From Verrucomicrobiota bacterium (GTDB taxonomy: Bacteria > Verrucomicrobiota > Verrucomicrobiia > Opitutales > Opitutaceae): DNA of 51,742 nucleotides. The notes under the pieces are model-generated. The model was not told where the DNA came from and did not search any database. It worked only from the letters and a program-made list of their open reading frames with translations. Positions 49,557 through 51,742 of the stretch are shown piece by piece. Position numbers and translations under genes: made by a program. Location of the stretch: contig JAEZDN010000042.1 of assembly GCA_023433275.1 (NCBI GenBank), positions 1-51,742 of the forward strand, in the 5' to 3' direction. Position 1 is the stretch's first letter, and every line of letters begins with the position of its first letter.

Positions 49557-51490
49557 TATCGCGCGCCCAACGCACGTTCGGCTCGCTCGGCATTCTCCCG
49601 CGCCGGTGCGAAATCAGGTCGCAAGCGGATCGCCTCCTGAAAGCGGGCGAGGGCCTCGCGCACTTTCCCTGACTGCGCCAGCGCCATCCCGAGTTGGTTC
49701 TGCCAGACGGCGTTTCCCGGCTGCAATCGCACCGCCGCCTCGAATTCAACGACCGCTTCCGGCAGCCGGCCCAGCGCGGCAAGGACATTGCCGTGCTGAC
49801 CCCGCGCCTCCGCATCATGAGGCGAACTTTCAAGATGCCGGTTCAGATGCGCCGCCGCCTCTGCCAGGCGTCCGTGCCGGGCCAGCGTGCTGGCGAGGTG
49901 GAGGCGGGTGCTCGCCAGATCGGGCCGGAGCACGATCGCCTTTTCCAACGCGTCGATTCCCTCCTCGACTCGGCCGAGTTCGACCAACGCGGAACCCAGA
50001 TTGCTCCAGATCATCGCCTGGGACGGGTCGAGCACCACCGCCCGCCGATAACAGGCTACCGCCTGCTCGTAATTCCCGCGCTTGGCCCAAACCAGGGCCA
50101 GGTTGTTCTGCGCCTCGAGGTACGAGGGATCGATCTCCACCGCACGTTGCAAAAGAGGCAGGGCCAGGTCGAGCTGGTCGTTCTTTTCGTAAATCGAACC
50201 GAGGGTGGTCAGCGCCCGCGGATTGTCGGGTCGCTTGAGCACGGTGTCTTCCCAGATCGTCTCCTCCGTTTGGTAATCGTCGTTGCGCGCGCTCGTCGCC
50301 ACGCCTGCCATGATGGAAGCAACGCCCACGACGGCGAGACCGCCTCGGCCCCAAATCCGGTGCAAGCCCACGACCGCGAGTGTGACGAGTGCCGCCAGCG
50401 GCAGGTACATGCGGTGCTCCGACATCGATTGGGTCACGACTGGAACGATGCTCGAACTCGGCGCCAGGAGCACAAAGAAACCGGCGCCCAAAAACCCCGC
50501 CACCCGCCCCCGCCACACGAGCCACAGGGAGCCGAGCAACAGCGGAAACACCAGCACGGCCGCGCGCCCAACTTCCCACCCATCGCGCGCCAGTTCAGTT
50601 CCGTAATCGAAGACCAGCGGATGCGGCCAACCCGCCAGGCGCAGGTAGTGCGCCACGGCGCCAATCTGGGTCAGCGCATAGTCCCCGGCCGTGACCCCTT
50701 CACCAAATCCAGCGGTCCCCGCCCGACCTCCCGTGCCCGCGACAAGCCAGATCAACACCAGCCACGTTGCCGCGAGCGCCAGGTGCCGACTCCAGCGCTT
50801 CGCGCGTATTTCCCGCCACGATCCCGCGACAAACAGCCGATCGTAGAGCAGCACCACCACGGGCGCTGCGACCATGGTTTCCTTGGCCGCCATGCCCGCA
50901 AGGCACGCGAACCAGGTCAGTCCCACCCAGGCGCGCGACGCTCCCGGCTCCACGGAACGGATAAAGCACCAGACCGTGAGCAATAACAGCAACGCTGCGA
51001 GCGACTCGGCCCGTTGGATGATGTAGGTGACCGACTGGGTCGTCAGGGGATGAACCGTCCACAGCAAGGCCACCGCCAGGGCCACCCACGTCGCATCCCG
51101 CGACAAGCGGAGCTTCGCCGTGTCCGACGACCGCGGTCCCGGAAAGCGCGTCCCGTCAATCGCGACACCCATCGCGGTCCGCCGCACGATGCCAAGAAGC
51201 GTGCACGCCGCAGCCACGTGGATGAGGAGATTGAGGACATGGTAGCTCCAAACGTCGTAGCCGCTCAGGGCGTAGTTCAACGCGAGCGTGAAATTCACCA
51301 AGGGGCGGCCGCTCACCGTCAACCCGTCCGGCGGGACCCACGCCGTCCCCAATTCGCGAATGGATTGATTCCCGGTGATCGACGAGACGTCGTCGAAAAG
51401 GAACGGCACGGAAAACGAGTTATGATATGCCAGGACCGCCGCCGCTCCAATCACAGCGGCCGCCCACCAGGACGTGCGTCCAGAAACCAT
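49556..51490 (-). CDS. Membrane protein with C-terminal TPRs (TMTC-like)
   Basis: The 644-residue protein has roughly ten transmembrane helices in the first 420 residues and an early loop HNSFSVPFLFDDVSSITGNQSIRELGT. FLFDD with the Asp pair, GRPLVNFTLALNYALSG and the HVLNLLIHVAAACTLLG segment match TMTC/GT-C-type proteins. Six or so TPRs follow (about 435-644; for example NPRALTTLGSIYEKNDQLDLALPLLQRAVEIDPSY). Eukaryotic TMTCs are protein O-mannosyltransferases; bacterial members are uncharacterised. The TPRs may bind substrate at the membrane. ATG at 51490 sits just before the first helix. Confidence 0.85.
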   Translation of the reverse strand: MVSGRTSWWAAAVIGAAAVLAYHNSFSVPFLFDDVSSITGNQSIRELGTAWVPPDGLTVSGRPLVNFTLALNYALSGYDVWSYHVLNLLIHVAAACTLLGIVRRTAMGVAIDGTRFPGPRSSDTAKLRLSRDATWVALAVALLWTVHPLTTQSVTYIIQRAESLAALLLLLTVWCFIRSVEPGASRAWVGLTWFACLAGMAAKETMVAAPVVVLLYDRLFVAGSWREIRAKRWSRHLALAATWLVLIWLVAGTGGRAGTAGFGEGVTAGDYALTQIGAVAHYLRLAGWPHPLVFDYGTELARDGWEVGRAAVLVFPLLLGSLWLVWRGRVAGFLGAGFFVLLAPSSSIVPVVTQSMSEHRMYLPLAALVTLAVVGLHRIWGRGGLAVVGVASIMAGVATSARNDDYQTEETIWEDTVLKRPDNPRALTTLGSIYEKNDQLDLALPLLQRAVEIDPSYLEAQNNLALVWAKRGNYEQAVACYRRAVVLDPSQAMIWSNLGSALVELGRVEEGIDALEKAIVLRPDLASTRLHLASTLARHGRLAEAAAHLNRHLESSPHDAEARGQHGNVLAALGRLPEAVVEFEAAVRLQPGNAVWQNQLGMALAQSGKVREALARFQEAIRLRPDFAPARENAERAERALGAR

Positions 51491-51742
51491 GTCCGCATCG
51501 CAACAAGCGCCCCACACCCTGTCCAGTCCGCTCGCGTGCTTGGGATGCAAACGATCGCTGTTCGCGCCGCAGCCAATCGATCAGAACCGAGGCCACGCAC
51601 AGTCTAAACTGGGACATGGCCACACGGCTGGGGCCGTTTTTTAGGGTCGTCGCTCGCGACGACCTCAGGCGCGACAGTTGAACCAAGGTCCGACCCCACC
51701 GGCCCCCGGGTACCCAATCAACTCTAGCGTCCCGGGGCGGAG
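51491..51742. other. Window end, noncoding as far as seen
   Basis: No gene is supported. Two hairpins stand out: ACGGC-TGGG-GCCGT followed by TTTTT on the plus strand (51624-51642), and a perfect GGTCGTCG-CTCG-CGACGACC stem (51645-51664). Confidence 0.5.
51624..51642 (+). terminator. Plus-strand terminator-like hairpin without an upstream gene
   Basis: The 5-bp stem ACGGC/GCCGT with a 4-nt loop is followed directly by five more T residues. No plus-strand gene precedes it within 2 kb, so it may close a small RNA or be chance. Confidence 0.4.

Overview
The window is a GC-rich bacterial chromosome segment with about 38 protein genes packed on both strands and no rRNA, tRNA, phage or insertion-sequence genes that I can see. 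The gene mix, the pyrimidine-rich start regions without a Shine-Dalgarno sequence and the many short structured intergenic repeats suggest a Gram-negative member of the Verrucomicrobiota, most likely Opitutaceae-like. This placement is an inference from gene content, not from a marker gene. Gram-negative envelope genes are clear: two TonB-dependent receptors, KdsB, lipoproteins and ExbB/TolR-like proteins.

Layout. 1-10.9 kb: the 3' part of a RecD2-type helicase, a SAM-methyltransferase-like protein, a secreted M16 insulinase-type protease, a DUF4286 protein, a type II NADH dehydrogenase, a membrane-anchored NUC1-type endonuclease, and a two-gene unit of an M48 metalloprotease plus a protein with two TonB-C domains. 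11.1-22.4 kb: the most unusual part. A plus-strand run (TPR/PEGA-like membrane protein, Q/P-rich secreted protein, secreted calcium-binding-repeat protein) converges on a tight four-gene minus-strand operon. That operon encodes a MotA/TolQ/ExbB channel, an Hsp70-fold (ASKHA) protein and two vWA proteins that share a MotB/ExbD-like N-terminal helix. Divergent from it lies a lipoprotein run: one glycine-zipper lipoprotein and three paralogous lipoproteins.

23.1-28.6 kb: two divergent TonB-dependent receptors. The minus-strand one sits behind a clear TPP riboswitch, so it is probably a thiamine-type receptor. A tandemly duplicated structured element follows. 28.6-42.6 kb: SIMPL protein, KamA-type radical SAM aminomutase, two hybrid histidine kinases without partner regulators, carA, kdsB, HPr, tatD, a DUF4097 beta-repeat protein, an ArsC/Spx-like protein coupled to a small membrane protein, and a CBS protein coupled to a lipoprotein. 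42.6-51.7 kb: HrpA helicase, a membrane protein, a small sulfite-oxidase-fold protein, thymidine phosphorylase and a TMTC-like membrane TPR protein.

Between genes there are at least six families of inverted or palindromic repeats. Three identical 21-bp palindromes lie at 5.87-6.13 kb. Several genes carry sigma70-like promoters (TTGNCN, 15-16 bp, TANNNT) whose -10 box ends only 6-11 nt before the start codon, which suggests leaderless or nearly leaderless mRNAs. The best candidate for an undescribed system is the channel/vWA/Hsp70-fold operon with its convergent secreted and TPR genes.
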